Positions 44,558 to 53,476 of a stretch of DNA of 64,000 nucleotides are shown piece after piece. The notes under the pieces were generated by a model. The model did no database searches and was not told the DNA's origin. It saw only the letters and a list, made by a program, of their open reading frames with translations. How positions within the stretch are numbered: the first letter of the stretch is position 1; the number at the start of each line of letters is the position of its first letter. Source of the stretch: Roseomonas alba (GTDB taxonomy: Bacteria; Pseudomonadota; Alphaproteobacteria; Acetobacterales; Acetobacteraceae); contig NZ_JAHYBZ010000007.1 in assembly GCF_019430885.1 (NCBI RefSeq), forward strand, positions 1-64,000. Direction: 5' to 3'. The position numbers and the translations under genes were made by a program.

Positions 44558-47293
44558 TCACCGGCGCCGGGCCTCGACGATCGGCGCGATCGCTTCGCGC
44601 AGCTCGGCGGGGCCGAATGGCTTCTCAAGCACCACCGCGCCTTCGGCCTCGCCCCCGCGCGCGATGGCCACGGGACCCTGCACGGTGTCGCCCGTCATGA
44701 TGACCACGCGCGCCGCCCAGCCGGGATCGATCGCGACCAGTGCGCGCCGCAGCGCCGCGCCGTCCAGGCCAGGCATGCGCAGATCGGCGATGACGCCGTC
44801 GTAGTCTCCCTCCTGCGCCAGCTCCAGCGCCACACCCGGACTCGGCGCGATGACGGCGTCGTGGCCCAGCCCCTGCAGCATCTCGGCGAGCGAGGCGGCG
44901 AGATCCGGCTCGTCATCCACCAGCAGGAAGGACAGGCCGCTGGCGCGCGGCGGCGCCGGCGGGGCGGCCTCGGCTTCGCCGTCGATCGCGCGCAGCCGCA
45001 CCCGGAAGCACGCGCCGCCGCCCGCGGCCTGCAGCAAGGCGATGCTGCCGCCATGCGCCTCCACCACGGTGCGACAGATGGACAGGCCGATGCCCGTGCC
45101 GGCCCCCGAAGGCTTGGTGGTGAAATAGGGATCGAAGATGCGCGCCGCGACGGCCGCCGGCACGCCGGGACCATTGTCCGCGACCTCCAGCGCCACCCAG
45201 CGCGCGCCGTCTTCCTCGATGCTGCGCGTCGTCACCGTGATGCACCGCGGCTCCGGCTGCTCGGCCAGCGCCTGCTGCGCATTGATCAGCAGGTTCGCCA
45301 CCACCTGGCCCATCATGTCGCGATCGAGCTCGGCCAGCGGCAGCGCGGGATCGAGCGCCATCGTCACGGCGATGCCCGAACTGCGCGCGCCATAGGCGGT
45401 CATCTCGGCCGCCGCCCGCACCGCCTCGTTCAGCGAGGCCGGCACGCGCTCGGGCGGCTTCTGCCGTGCCATGGCGAGGAAGCTCTTCACGATGCGCCCG
45501 GCCCGCTCGGCTGCGGCGTGGATGCGCTCGGCGCGGCGTTGCAGGTCCGGCGTGCCCGCCTTCTCGCGCAGCAGCGTCGATTGCGCGACCAGGATGGCAA
45601 GCGGGTTGTTCAATTCATGCGCCACGCCGGCGAGCAGCGAGCCCATGGCGGACAGCTTCTCGATCTGGTGGATGCGCGCCTGCTGCGTCTCGATCTCGCG
45701 CGCCGCTTCCTGCTGCGGCGTCAGGTCGCGCGCATAGGCGGCGAAGCTGTCCTGCCCGGCGACCGAGACGTGATGGATCGCAAGCTCCACCGGAAAGCGT
45801 GACCCGTCGGCACGCATCGCCTCCAACTCCAGTCGCCGGCCGAGCACCGTCGCCGCGCGCGTGCGGCGGAAGCGTTCCATGCCAGATTCATGAGCGGCGC
45901 GCGTTTCCGGCGGAACGATCAATTCGCCGATGCGCCGGCCGATCGCGTCGTCCGAGCGATAGCCGAAGATCCTCTCGGCACCGGGGTTGAAGGCGACGAC
46001 GCGCCCCTCCCCATCGGCGATAATGACCGCATCGAGCGCCACATCGACGACGGCGGCCTTCAGCGTCTCGGCGAGCTGCCGTTGCAGCGTCATCGCACGC
46101 TGCTCCCGTACCGCCGCCTCCAGCCGGGTGAACCAGGGCCGCCAGGGCGCGGGCACGGTCGGCGGCGGCACGGGCTCGGGCGAATCCGCGAGGCGCTTCG
46201 CATAGTCGGCCAGGCCCGCCGCCGGCCGCAGGAATTGCTGCAGCATGGCGAAGAACAGCAGGCCAAGGCCCGCCAGCACGACCCCCGCCAGGATCAGATA
46301 GGGCACCACATCCGCCAGCGCCTGCCGCCGCACCGCGGCGGCGTCGAGGCTGTGCACCAGCACCCAGGGCGTGCCGGCGACCGGCAGGGCGATCATCCAG
46401 GCGGGACCGGCCCGTACCCAGCCGGCCTCGGGCACCGGCGGCGGGCCGCCGAGCAGGCTCTGCGCGGCGCGCATCTCCCCCGCGATACGCCCTTCCGCAT
46501 CCGCCACCGCCATGTCCTTCTGGTCGATGACGACGAACCGGCCGCCGCCGGTGCGCCGGGCGAGCATATCGGACAACGAGGAGACCAGCAGGTCGGCGCC
46601 GGTCAGCGCCTGGAACTGCCCATCGGCATCGACCGGCACGGCATGGGAGACCATCAGCCCGGCACCGCCGGCATCGACATAAACCGGCGTCCAGTATCCC
46701 GTGCGGTCCGGGTTGCGCTGCGGCAGCGCCCCCAGCGCCACGTCATACTCCCACCAACCGAGGAAAGCCCGCTGCGCCGCCTCCATCTCCGCCTCCCCCA
46801 GGATCGTCGGCGGATCCAGCCAGGGATAGACGCTCACGAAGTCCCGCCCCGCATCGAAGACGTAGGTCCAGCGCAGTTCCGGCATCACCTCCCGCAACAC
46901 GCGCTGCAAGGGGTAGAGCGCCTGCGCTGCCGCCATGCGCCGCCGCGCCTGCGGGTTGTGCGGCGCTGTGGGCAGGCTCAGCGTCACCCCACGCGTCGGG
47001 CCCGGATCGGTCTGCGGGCCGAGGCTGCCCGGCTCCGCCGCATCGGGACGGCCCGCCAGAGCCATGAGGAACGCGTTGCGCAGCAGCCGGACCTGGAGAT
47101 CAACGATCTGGACCACCTGCTCCAGGGCGGCGCGCCCGGCCTCGGCGCTGGCGCGCGCCTGCTCCAGCGCGTCCTCCCGCGCCGTGCGGTAGGCATAGGT
47201 ACCGAGCCCCGCCAGCAGCAGCAGTGTCGCGGTGCCGCCACACGCCAGCAGCAGCAGGAAACGCCGGATGATCGGCCGGGCCGTGGCGATCAT
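44558..47293 (-). CDS. Hybrid sensor histidine kinase with cache and PAS domains
   Basis: A 911-residue inner-membrane kinase. TM1 (12-33), a periplasmic cache-type sensor (about 40-325), TM2 (330-350), PAS (415-525), HisKA with phosphoacceptor H559 in Val-Ala-His-Glu-Leu-Asn-Asn-Pro, HATPase with Asn-Leu-Leu-Ile-Asn-Ala (667-672), Asp-Asn-Gly-Pro-Gly (706-710) and Gly-Thr-Gly-Ile-Gly-Leu, and a C-terminal receiver with D837 in Ala-Asp-Leu-Arg-Met-Pro-Gly. It overlaps the regulator gene upstream by four bases. Ligand unknown; cache sensors usually bind small metabolites. Confidence 0.95.
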   Translation of the reverse strand: MIATARPIIRRFLLLLACGGTATLLLLAGLGTYAYRTAREDALEQARASAEAGRAALEQVVQIVDLQVRLLRNAFLMALAGRPDAAEPGSLGPQTDPGPTRGVTLSLPTAPHNPQARRRMAAAQALYPLQRVLREVMPELRWTYVFDAGRDFVSVYPWLDPPTILGEAEMEAAQRAFLGWWEYDVALGALPQRNPDRTGYWTPVYVDAGGAGLMVSHAVPVDADGQFQALTGADLLVSSLSDMLARRTGGGRFVVIDQKDMAVADAEGRIAGEMRAAQSLLGGPPPVPEAGWVRAGPAWMIALPVAGTPWVLVHSLDAAAVRRQALADVVPYLILAGVVLAGLGLLFFAMLQQFLRPAAGLADYAKRLADSPEPVPPPTVPAPWRPWFTRLEAAVREQRAMTLQRQLAETLKAAVVDVALDAVIIADGEGRVVAFNPGAERIFGYRSDDAIGRRIGELIVPPETRAAHESGMERFRRTRAATVLGRRLELEAMRADGSRFPVELAIHHVSVAGQDSFAAYARDLTPQQEAAREIETQQARIHQIEKLSAMGSLLAGVAHELNNPLAILVAQSTLLREKAGTPDLQRRAERIHAAAERAGRIVKSFLAMARQKPPERVPASLNEAVRAAAEMTAYGARSSGIAVTMALDPALPLAELDRDMMGQVVANLLINAQQALAEQPEPRCITVTTRSIEEDGARWVALEVADNGPGVPAAVAARIFDPYFTTKPSGAGTGIGLSICRTVVEAHGGSIALLQAAGGGACFRVRLRAIDGEAEAAPPAPPRASGLSFLLVDDEPDLAASLAEMLQGLGHDAVIAPSPGVALELAQEGDYDGVIADLRMPGLDGAALRRALVAIDPGWAARVVIMTGDTVQGPVAIARGGEAEGAVVLEKPFGPAELREAIAPIVEARRR

Positions 47294-48006
47294 GCCGCCG
47301 GCCCAGGGACGAACATGTAGCCCTCGCCGCGGATGGTGCGGATCGCCTCCCCCGCACCGCCCCGCAGCTTCGCCCGCAGCCGCGCGACGCGCACATCGAT
47401 GGCGCGGGCGGACCCGTCGCCCCGCTCCTCCCCCGTCAGGTCCAGCAGTTGCGTTCGGCTGAGGATGCGGTTTGGCCGCGTGGCAAGAACGCCGAGCAGC
47501 GCGGCCTCCGCCGCGGTCAACGTGACCGCCTGGCCGGAGGGGTCGGTCAGCCGGTGGCTCGCCAGGTCGAAGCGGAAGCCACCGATGCGGATGGGCGGCT
47601 GCGCCGCAGCCGGCGCGCCGATCGGTGCGGCGACCTCTTCCGGCAGGCGGCGCAGCACGCCCTGGATGCGCGCATGCAACTCCCGCAGGTCATAGGGCTT
47701 CACGACGTAGTCGTCGGCGCCGAGTTCCAGCCCCGCCACCCGGTCCTTCGGCGCCCCGGCCGAGGTCGCGAAGATGATCCCGGGCCGTTCCCCCCGCGCT
47801 CGCAGCCAGCGGCCAAGAGCGAGCCCATCCTCGCCCGGCATGACGATGTCGAGCACCGCGACGTCGATCCTCTCCCGCTCCACCAGCGCCCGCATCGCCG
47901 CCGCATCGGCCGCGGGCAGCACCCGCAGGCCGCGATCCTCGAGATACTCCGCGACGGCCTCGCGCAGGTGCTCCTCGTCATCGACGATGGCGATGGTTGA
48001 CGACAT
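47290..48006 (-). CDS. OmpR-family response regulator, operon partner of the kinase
   Basis: A 238-residue regulator; ATG at 48006. Receiver domain with Val-Asp-Asp-Glu-Glu near residue 10, phosphoacceptor Asp in Val-Leu-Asp-Ile-Val-Met-Pro-Gly-Glu-Asp-Gly and Lys in Val-Val-Lys-Pro-Tyr-Asp. Winged-helix DNA-binding domain from about 140, ending Arg-Thr-Ile-Arg-Gly-Glu-Gly-Tyr-Met-Phe-Val-Pro. The kinase ATG overlaps its stop, so they form a cognate pair. Confidence 0.94.
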   Translation of the reverse strand: MSSTIAIVDDEEHLREAVAEYLEDRGLRVLPAADAAAMRALVERERIDVAVLDIVMPGEDGLALGRWLRARGERPGIIFATSAGAPKDRVAGLELGADDYVVKPYDLRELHARIQGVLRRLPEEVAAPIGAPAAAQPPIRIGGFRFDLASHRLTDPSGQAVTLTAAEAALLGVLATRPNRILSRTQLLDLTGEERGDGSARAIDVRVARLRAKLRGGAGEAIRTIRGEGYMFVPGPAA

Positions 48007-48097
48007 GGGGGCTCCGACAGAACGATGCCGAATCGGATGGGCGCGCCGTACCTTGAGGCAGCGGCGCGAGATCGGAAAGCCGACAAGGATGGCTGCA

Positions 48098-48793
48098 ATG
48101 AGCCGCGGTGCCAGCATCGCGATGGTGGATGACGAGCCCGACCTGCTCGACGCCTATGCGGAGTATCTCGGCGACCTCGGCTACGACGTGGCCCTGGCGG
48201 GGTCCGCCGCCGAGTTCGAGGCGTTGCTCGCCCGCCGCCAGGTCGACCTGGTGGTGCTGGACATCATGATGCCGGGCGAAGACGGTCTGTCCCTGCTGCG
48301 CCGCCTGCGATCGGACCTCTCCATGCCGGTGCTGGTGATGACGGCGGTCACCGACAGCGTTGAACGCGTGCTGGGGCTGGAGCTCGGCGCCGACGACCTG
48401 ATCGCCAAGCCGGCGGAGCCGCAGGAGCTCGCCGCACGCATCGCCGGGCTGCTGCGGCGCGCCGGCGCGCGCCCGCGCGAGCTGGTCGCGTTGGAACACG
48501 GGACGGTGGACCTCACCGCCGCCCGACTGCTGCGCCTGGGCCAGGCCCCGGAGCCGCTGCGGCCAGGCGAGCTGATGCTGCTTCGCGCCTTCGCCGCGAA
48601 CCCCAACCGCATCCTGGGGCGGGAGGAGCTGATCGCGCTCGCCCCCGCCGACAGCCGCGAGGCCGGCGATCGCGCCATCGACATGCGCATCGCCCGGCTG
48701 CGGGCGAAGCTGCGCACCGAGGCGATCGTCACGCTGCGGGGCCGCGGCTACATGTTCGTCCCGCCCGGTCCGAAGCCCGGCGGACCGGATTAG
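48098..48793 (+). CDS. Second OmpR-family response regulator, divergent
   Basis: A 231-residue regulator, closely related in layout to the neighbour: Val-Asp-Asp-Glu-Pro-Asp, Val-Leu-Asp-Ile-Met-Met-Pro-Gly-Glu-Asp-Gly, Ile-Ala-Lys-Pro-Ala-Glu, and a winged helix ending Leu-Arg-Gly-Arg-Gly-Tyr-Met-Phe-Val-Pro. ATG at 48098 has AAGG nine bases upstream. It shares a 91-base divergent intergenic region with the other regulator, so mutual control of both promoters is likely. The lack of a second kinase suggests that the hybrid kinase feeds both. Confidence 0.93.
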   Translation: MSRGASIAMVDDEPDLLDAYAEYLGDLGYDVALAGSAAEFEALLARRQVDLVVLDIMMPGEDGLSLLRRLRSDLSMPVLVMTAVTDSVERVLGLELGADDLIAKPAEPQELAARIAGLLRRAGARPRELVALEHGTVDLTAARLLRLGQAPEPLRPGELMLLRAFAANPNRILGREELIALAPADSREAGDRAIDMRIARLRAKLRTEAIVTLRGRGYMFVPPGPKPGGPD

Positions 48794-48798
48794 GGTCA

Positions 48799-49221
48799 TC
48801 ACGCCGCGGCGGGCAGCCGCGCGACGTCGATCATCGCACCGCTCAGCATGGCATAGGCGGCGGCCCAGGCCTCGCGGGTCTCCGCCGTGAGGGAGTCGCC
48901 CAGGCCCTGCTCCAGGGTCCAGAGCAGCGCGGCGCCGACATGGGCGTAGTGCTCCTCCTCGACCCCGTAGCGGGTGTGGCGCGCAGCGAGGCCGCGAGCC
49001 GCGGGCAGCAGGGCGTCCGGCCGGCGCAGCGACCCGACCACGAAGCCGAGTGTCGCCATCAGCTTGCGGCCCTGCTCCTCGATGTCCGTGTGCCGGAACA
49101 GGGGGCGGAGCTGCGGCGCGATCTCGAACAGCCGGCCGTAGAAGAGGCGCGCGGCGGTTTCCTGGATCGGCGCCACCAGGCGGAAGCTGTCCTGCACACG
49201 GGTGATCTGCTCGGGGGTCAT
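48799..49221 (-). CDS. Single-domain haemoglobin
   Basis: A 140-residue globin of the flavohaemoglobin/Vitreoscilla type without a reductase domain. ATG at 49221 follows AGGAGATGCCCC. Predicted helices have Phe-Tyr-Gly-Arg-Leu-Phe (B/C region, Tyr28 as distal tyrosine), Pro-Leu-Phe-Arg-His-Thr-Asp, Gln50 near E7 and proximal H82 in Ala-Ala-Arg-His-Thr-Arg-Tyr-Gly-Val, then His-Tyr-Ala-His-Val-Gly-Ala-Ala-Leu-Leu. It would bind oxygen or NO. Convergent with the regulator gene (five bases apart). The 250 bases upstream hold no gene. Confidence 0.92.
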   Translation of the reverse strand: MTPEQITRVQDSFRLVAPIQETAARLFYGRLFEIAPQLRPLFRHTDIEEQGRKLMATLGFVVGSLRRPDALLPAARGLAARHTRYGVEEEHYAHVGAALLWTLEQGLGDSLTAETREAWAAAYAMLSGAMIDVARLPAAA

Positions 49222-49471
49222 CGGGGCATCTCCTGACGGGGTCGGGAGGATGCTGGGCCGGTTCTGTTGCAGGACGGTATCGCGGACGCCGCGAGCCGGC
49301 GCCTCCTGATGCGCCGTCGACGCCGTCGGTTCCGGCCATCCTGCCGCGCACGTCGTCATCGACCCGGGCGCAGGAACGCAGGGGCAGCGGCCGAGCAGGC
49401 GAAGCCGGCCCTGCCCGATCCGGAGCCAGCGGCGTCCGCGCGGGAAGCCGCGGCCACCGCCGCCTGCCGGG

Positions 49472-50464
49472 TTATTCGGGCTTCAGCCCCGCGAGATCAA
49501 TGGCGCGGCGCGCCTTGGCCAATTCCCGTTGCAGAAAGGCGGCAAGGTAGTCCGTCGTCAGTTCCTCGGGCGTCGGTGGATCGACGCTGTAGGAGGCAAG
49601 CCTGGCGCGGATGTCCGGGTCAGACGCCGCTTCCCGGACCACCGCCTGGAGCCGGTTCACGATCGGCGCCGGCGTGCCGGTCGGGGCGAACAGGCCGACG
49701 AATGAGGCAGCGGTGAACGCCGCAATGCCCTGCTCGACGAAGGTCGGCACCTCCGGCACCTGCGCCGATCGCTGCTGCGCGGCGATGCCCAGGATCCGGC
49801 CCCGCCCGTCGCGATGCAGGTCGAGCACGCTGGAAAGCTCGATCAGGATTCCGTCCACATTGCCGGCGACGAAATCGGGCAGCGTGGCACCGCCGCCGCG
49901 ATAGGGGACGTGCTCGAGATTGGCGCCGGTCTGCGCCTTGAACAGCTCCAGCGGCAGGTGGTTCGCACCGCCGATCCCGGAGGTGCCGATGGTCACGCCG
50001 TTCGGCCGCGACGTCGAATAGGCGACCAGCTCCGGCAGGCTGCGCACCGGCATCGAGGCCTGCACGATGATCACCATGGGCACATTGCCGAACATGGCGA
50101 CGAAGGTGAGGTCGGTGATCGGGTCGTAGCGGCGGTTCGCCATCAGCAGCGGCCCGTTGACGATGGAACCGGGGCTGCCGATCAGCAGGGTGCAGCCGTC
50201 CGGGCGGGAGCGGATCACCGCCTCGGTTCCGATGGCGCCGGCGGCACCGGCGCGGTTCTCCACCACGATGGGCTGGCCGAGGACGGAGGACATGCGGTTA
50301 CCATAGAGACGCGCGAGGACGTCGGTATTGCCTCCGGCGGCGAAGGGCACGACGAAGCGGATCGGCCGGTCCGGCCAGTCGCCCGCGCCCTGGGCGAAGG
50401 CCACGCCGGGCACGCCGACGGCGGCCGCCAGCAGGGCACGCCTGCCCAGGCGGTGCTGCAACAT
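49472..50464 (-). CDS. Bug/TctC-family periplasmic solute-binding protein
   Basis: A 330-residue exported receptor. Signal peptide with Arg-Arg-Ala-Leu-Leu-Ala-Ala-Ala, cleaved near Ala-Phe-Ala-Gln. Family markers: Trp-Pro-Asp-Arg-Pro-Ile-Arg-Phe-Val-Val-Pro-Phe-Ala-Ala-Gly-Gly, Gly-Gln-Pro-Ile-Val-Val-Glu-Asn-Arg-Ala-Gly-Ala, Val-Pro-Tyr-Arg-Gly-Gly-Gly and Pro-Glu-Val-Pro-Thr-Phe. These bind carboxylates for tripartite or unknown uptake; no TctAB genes are adjacent, so it is an orphan. It is co-oriented with the class II aldolase gene and probably in the same catabolic operon. Confidence 0.94.
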   Translation of the reverse strand: MLQHRLGRRALLAAAVGVPGVAFAQGAGDWPDRPIRFVVPFAAGGNTDVLARLYGNRMSSVLGQPIVVENRAGAAGAIGTEAVIRSRPDGCTLLIGSPGSIVNGPLLMANRRYDPITDLTFVAMFGNVPMVIIVQASMPVRSLPELVAYSTSRPNGVTIGTSGIGGANHLPLELFKAQTGANLEHVPYRGGGATLPDFVAGNVDGILIELSSVLDLHRDGRGRILGIAAQQRSAQVPEVPTFVEQGIAAFTAASFVGLFAPTGTPAPIVNRLQAVVREAASDPDIRARLASYSVDPPTPEELTTDYLAAFLQRELAKARRAIDLAGLKPE

Positions 50465-50513
50465 CCTCACATCCTCCCCGTCATTCGTTCTTTCGTCCGG
50501 CTGTGCGGCCGGT

Positions 50514-51317
50514 TCAGACCCAGTAGGGCGGGTAGCCCGAGTTCTTCTGCTCCGCCTCCAGCAGCCGCAGCATGGCGGGCCACTCCAGCACGCCATAGGG
50601 CCGCCGCGCGCCGGGCTGGTAGAGATGCGCCGTGCGCTCCAGCACTTCCTGCGACGGCAGGACGAGTTCGGCGCCCGCCGCCATGACGTCGACCTGCGCG
50701 CGGCAGGCGAGTTCAAGCTGGTACATGGTGTTGAACGCCTGCTGGATCGTCGCGCCACAGGTCAGCAGGCCGTGATTGCGCATGACCAGCGCATCATGCG
50801 CGCCGAGATCCCGGACGATGCGCTCCCGCTCGGCCAGGTCGATCGCCGGGCCTTCATAGTCGTGGTAGCCGAGATGGCCGACGAAGCGGATGCCGGTCTG
50901 GTTCAGCGGCATCAGGCCGCACTTCATGGCCGAGACGGCCATGCCAGCGCGGGTATGAGTGTGGATCACCCCCGCGACGTCCGGCCGCGCGGTGTGGATG
51001 GCACCGTGGATGACGTAGCCGGACTTGTTGATGCCGTAGTCGGTGTCGGGCTTCCAGATGATGTTGCCCTCGACGTCGATCTTGGCGAGCGAGGTCGCCG
51101 TGATTTCCTTGTAGAGCAGCCCGTATAGGTTGATCAGCAGATGCTCCGTGCCCGGGATCCGCATGGTGATGTGGTTGTAGGTGAGGTCCGTCATGCCAAA
51201 CAGGTCGACGAGCCTGTAGCAGGCGGCCAGTTCAAGCCTCGCCTGCCATTCGGTTTCGCTGACATGGTCGCGGATCGAGGGCCAGTTGGTGTCGAAGCGC
51301 GGCGCGGCATTGTCCAT
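50514..51317 (-). CDS. Class II aldolase/adducin-family protein
   Basis: A 267-residue metal-dependent aldolase or decarboxylase. ATG at 51317 has GGGAGACGGGCC upstream. Zinc ligands are visible as His-Thr-His (Val-Ile-His-Thr-His-Thr-Arg) and His in Met-Arg-Asn-His-Gly-Leu-Leu; Tyr-Asn-His-Ile-Thr-Met-Arg and Asn-Lys-Ser-Gly are also typical. Likely acts on a hydroxy-acid or phosphorylated sugar from the catabolic cluster. Substrate unknown. Confidence 0.92.
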   Translation of the reverse strand: MDNAAPRFDTNWPSIRDHVSETEWQARLELAACYRLVDLFGMTDLTYNHITMRIPGTEHLLINLYGLLYKEITATSLAKIDVEGNIIWKPDTDYGINKSGYVIHGAIHTARPDVAGVIHTHTRAGMAVSAMKCGLMPLNQTGIRFVGHLGYHDYEGPAIDLAERERIVRDLGAHDALVMRNHGLLTCGATIQQAFNTMYQLELACRAQVDVMAAGAELVLPSQEVLERTAHLYQPGARRPYGVLEWPAMLRLLEAEQKNSGYPPYWV

Positions 51318-51431
51318 GGCCCGTCTCCCCAAGCATTGCGCCGCCGTCATTGCGGCGCTCCATTGCCCGGAATGGTGTGCGCGGGGCGCCGGCGCGTCCA
51401 ATAGGAAGCTTTGCGCCGCCCATTCACCGGA

Positions 51432-52331
51432 TCAATGAGGTCCGGCGTCCCGTTCGACGAGCGTCCGGCGCAGATGGGTCACGAAGCGTTCGAGCATGGT
51501 GGAATCCGGCGCGCCGCGCGGGCGCACCAGCACCGTGTCGAAGGTGATCGCCGGGTCGAGCGGCCGGGCGGCCAGTTCCGGGAAGGATAGGCTGCGGAGC
51601 ATCAGCGGTTCCACCAACGCGATGCCCGCACCGTGCTGCGCCAGCACGATGCCGGTGAGGGAGACGCTGACCTGGGCGATGATGCGTGGCGTCACGCCGG
51701 CATCCGCCAACGCCTTGTCGACATAGCCGCGGAAGATGTTCTGCGGCAGGTAGGTGATGATGGGCTGCCCGGCCAGCGCCGTCACCGGCACCGAGGCCCG
51801 CTGCGCCAGCGGGTGCGCATGGGGCAGCACGCAGGCGATGGAGGTGCGCGCCAGCAGCTCGGTTTCCACCTCGGCCCGGGACACCGGCTCATGGACAACC
51901 CCGAGCTCGACCTCCCGCGCCGCGACGCGGTCCACCACCTGCGGGGAATTCAGCGATTGCAGCGCGACCCGCATGCCGGGGCGGCCGACCAGGAAGGTCG
52001 CGACGGCCTGCGCGAGATAGCTGTTCGCGATCGGGAAGGCGGCGGCGACCGACAGCGTGCCGAGCCGCCCGCCGGCGAGGTCCTGGGTCAGCCGTTCCAC
52101 CGCGGCCAGGCGGTCGAACACCGCCTCGATGTCGGGCAGCATGGCGAGCGCTTCGGGCGTCGGCTGAAGACGGCCGCCGACGCGGTTGAACAGGCGGAAG
52201 CGGAGCTGCGCCTCGCAATGCTTGAGCACCGTGCTGACCGAGGGCTGGGTCACGTTGAGCAACCGCGCCGCGCCGGTGACCGAGCCGGTCCGCATGATGG
52301 CGTGGAAGACCTCGAACTGGCGAAGGTTCAT
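51432..52331 (-). CDS. LysR-family transcriptional regulator
   Basis: A 299-residue regulator. N-terminal winged HTH: Leu-Arg-Gln-Phe-Glu-Val-Phe, Ser-Val-Thr-Gly-Ala-Ala-Arg-Leu-Leu-Asn-Val-Thr-Gln-Pro-Ser-Val-Ser, Arg-Phe-Arg-Leu-Phe. Effector domain from about residue 90 with Leu-Gly-Thr-Leu-Ser-Val-Ala. It lies between the aldolase operon and the divergent amidohydrolase gene, with 90 bases to the latter, so it probably controls both. Confidence 0.95.
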   Translation of the reverse strand: MNLRQFEVFHAIMRTGSVTGAARLLNVTQPSVSTVLKHCEAQLRFRLFNRVGGRLQPTPEALAMLPDIEAVFDRLAAVERLTQDLAGGRLGTLSVAAAFPIANSYLAQAVATFLVGRPGMRVALQSLNSPQVVDRVAAREVELGVVHEPVSRAEVETELLARTSIACVLPHAHPLAQRASVPVTALAGQPIITYLPQNIFRGYVDKALADAGVTPRIIAQVSVSLTGIVLAQHGAGIALVEPLMLRSLSFPELAARPLDPAITFDTVLVRPRGAPDSTMLERFVTHLRRTLVERDAGPH

Positions 52332-52421
52332 GGCAGCGAGGCTAGGCCATAAACGGCATTGATGGAATCTGTGCCGATTTCGATCTGGACGCTGCCGCGC
52401 GGCGCGGCGAGGGTCCCCCCA

Positions 52422-53291
52422 ATGTCCGAGAAAGCCCTACCGGCAGGCGCCTGCGACTGCCACACCCATGTCTTCGGCGCGCCCGGCGGGCCCTGCCGCT
52501 ACGCTGCCGACCGCAGTTACACGCCCGGCGAGGCGACGGTCGCGCAGCTCGTCGCGGCGCATGACCGGCTCGGCATCGCGCGGGTCGTGCTGGTGCAGCC
52601 GAGCCCCTATGGCACGGACAACAGTTGCATGGCGGCCGCACTGGCAGCGCTCGGCGCGCGGGCGCGGGGCGTCGCGGTGATTGATGACGCAACGCCCGAT
52701 GCGGAACTGTCCGCGCTGCACGCGGTCGGGGTGTGCGGCGTGCGTCTCAACCTGCACACCGCCGGGCGCGCCGATCCGGGCGAGGCGCTGGCGGCGCTGG
52801 AGCAGGCGGCGAGGCGCGTGGCGCCGCTCGGCTGGCATGTGCAGACCTATACGGATCTTGGCGTCATCGCGGCGCTGCACGATGCGCTGATGGCGCTGCC
52901 GGTGCCGCTGGTGGTGGACCATTTCGGCCGGGCGCTGGGCGCGGGCGGCGTGACGCAGCCGGGCTTCGAGGCGCTGCTCTCGCTGGTCCGCGCGGGCCGG
53001 GCCTATGTGAAGCTGTCCGCCGCGCACCGCCTGTCGCGCGCACCGGATTTCGCCGACATGGCGCCGATCGCCCGCGCGCTGATCGTCGCCGGGCCGGAGC
53101 ACGTGGTGTGGGCCTCCGACTGGCCGCACAGCGGCGTGACGCCGGGGCTGGCGCCGGAGGCAGTGCATCCGTTCAATCCGGTAGATGACGGAGCGGCCCC
53201 GGCGCGGTTGCGCGGCTGGGCGGGGGATGAGGCGACGCTCCATCGGATCCTGGTCGAGAACCCCGCGCGGCTCTACGCATTCGCAGGGTAG
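52422..53291 (+). CDS. Amidohydrolase 2-family (lactone) hydrolase
   Basis: A 289-residue TIM-barrel hydrolase. ATG at 52422 with GAGGG upstream. Metal motif Cys-Asp-Cys-His-Thr-His-Val-Phe-Gly (H14, H16), then Tyr-Thr-Pro-Gly-Glu, Val-Gln-Pro-Ser-Pro-Tyr-Gly-Thr-Asp-Asn, Val-Asp-His-Phe-Gly-Arg and Trp-Ala-Ser-Asp-Trp-Pro-His. This set is typical of 2-pyrone-4,6-dicarboxylate hydrolase-like and related dicarboxylate lactonases. Divergent from the LysR gene, so an inducible step in the same pathway. Exact substrate uncertain. Confidence 0.9.
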   Translation: MSEKALPAGACDCHTHVFGAPGGPCRYAADRSYTPGEATVAQLVAAHDRLGIARVVLVQPSPYGTDNSCMAAALAALGARARGVAVIDDATPDAELSALHAVGVCGVRLNLHTAGRADPGEALAALEQAARRVAPLGWHVQTYTDLGVIAALHDALMALPVPLVVDHFGRALGAGGVTQPGFEALLSLVRAGRAYVKLSAAHRLSRAPDFADMAPIARALIVAGPEHVVWASDWPHSGVTPGLAPEAVHPFNPVDDGAAPARLRGWAGDEATLHRILVENPARLYAFAG

Positions 53292-53476
53292 GACGAATGC
53301 GTACCGAGCCGCTCGTCGCCCAGCATCCGGATCAATGTTCGGTGCAACTGTCCCAACGCAGCAACCGTGGTGCCAGAGCCGCTCGCGATTGCCCTGGATC
53401 GCGGCAAAGTCTCTGGCCCATGGCTCTTACGAGCATCTTCACCCGATCTGGTGCTTCCATCTGATCGGGATCTGCT

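Noticed and set aside
48799..49359. N-terminal extension of the globin to 49359
   Set aside because: The extension lacks a ribosome-binding site and globin homology; ATG at 49221 has both.
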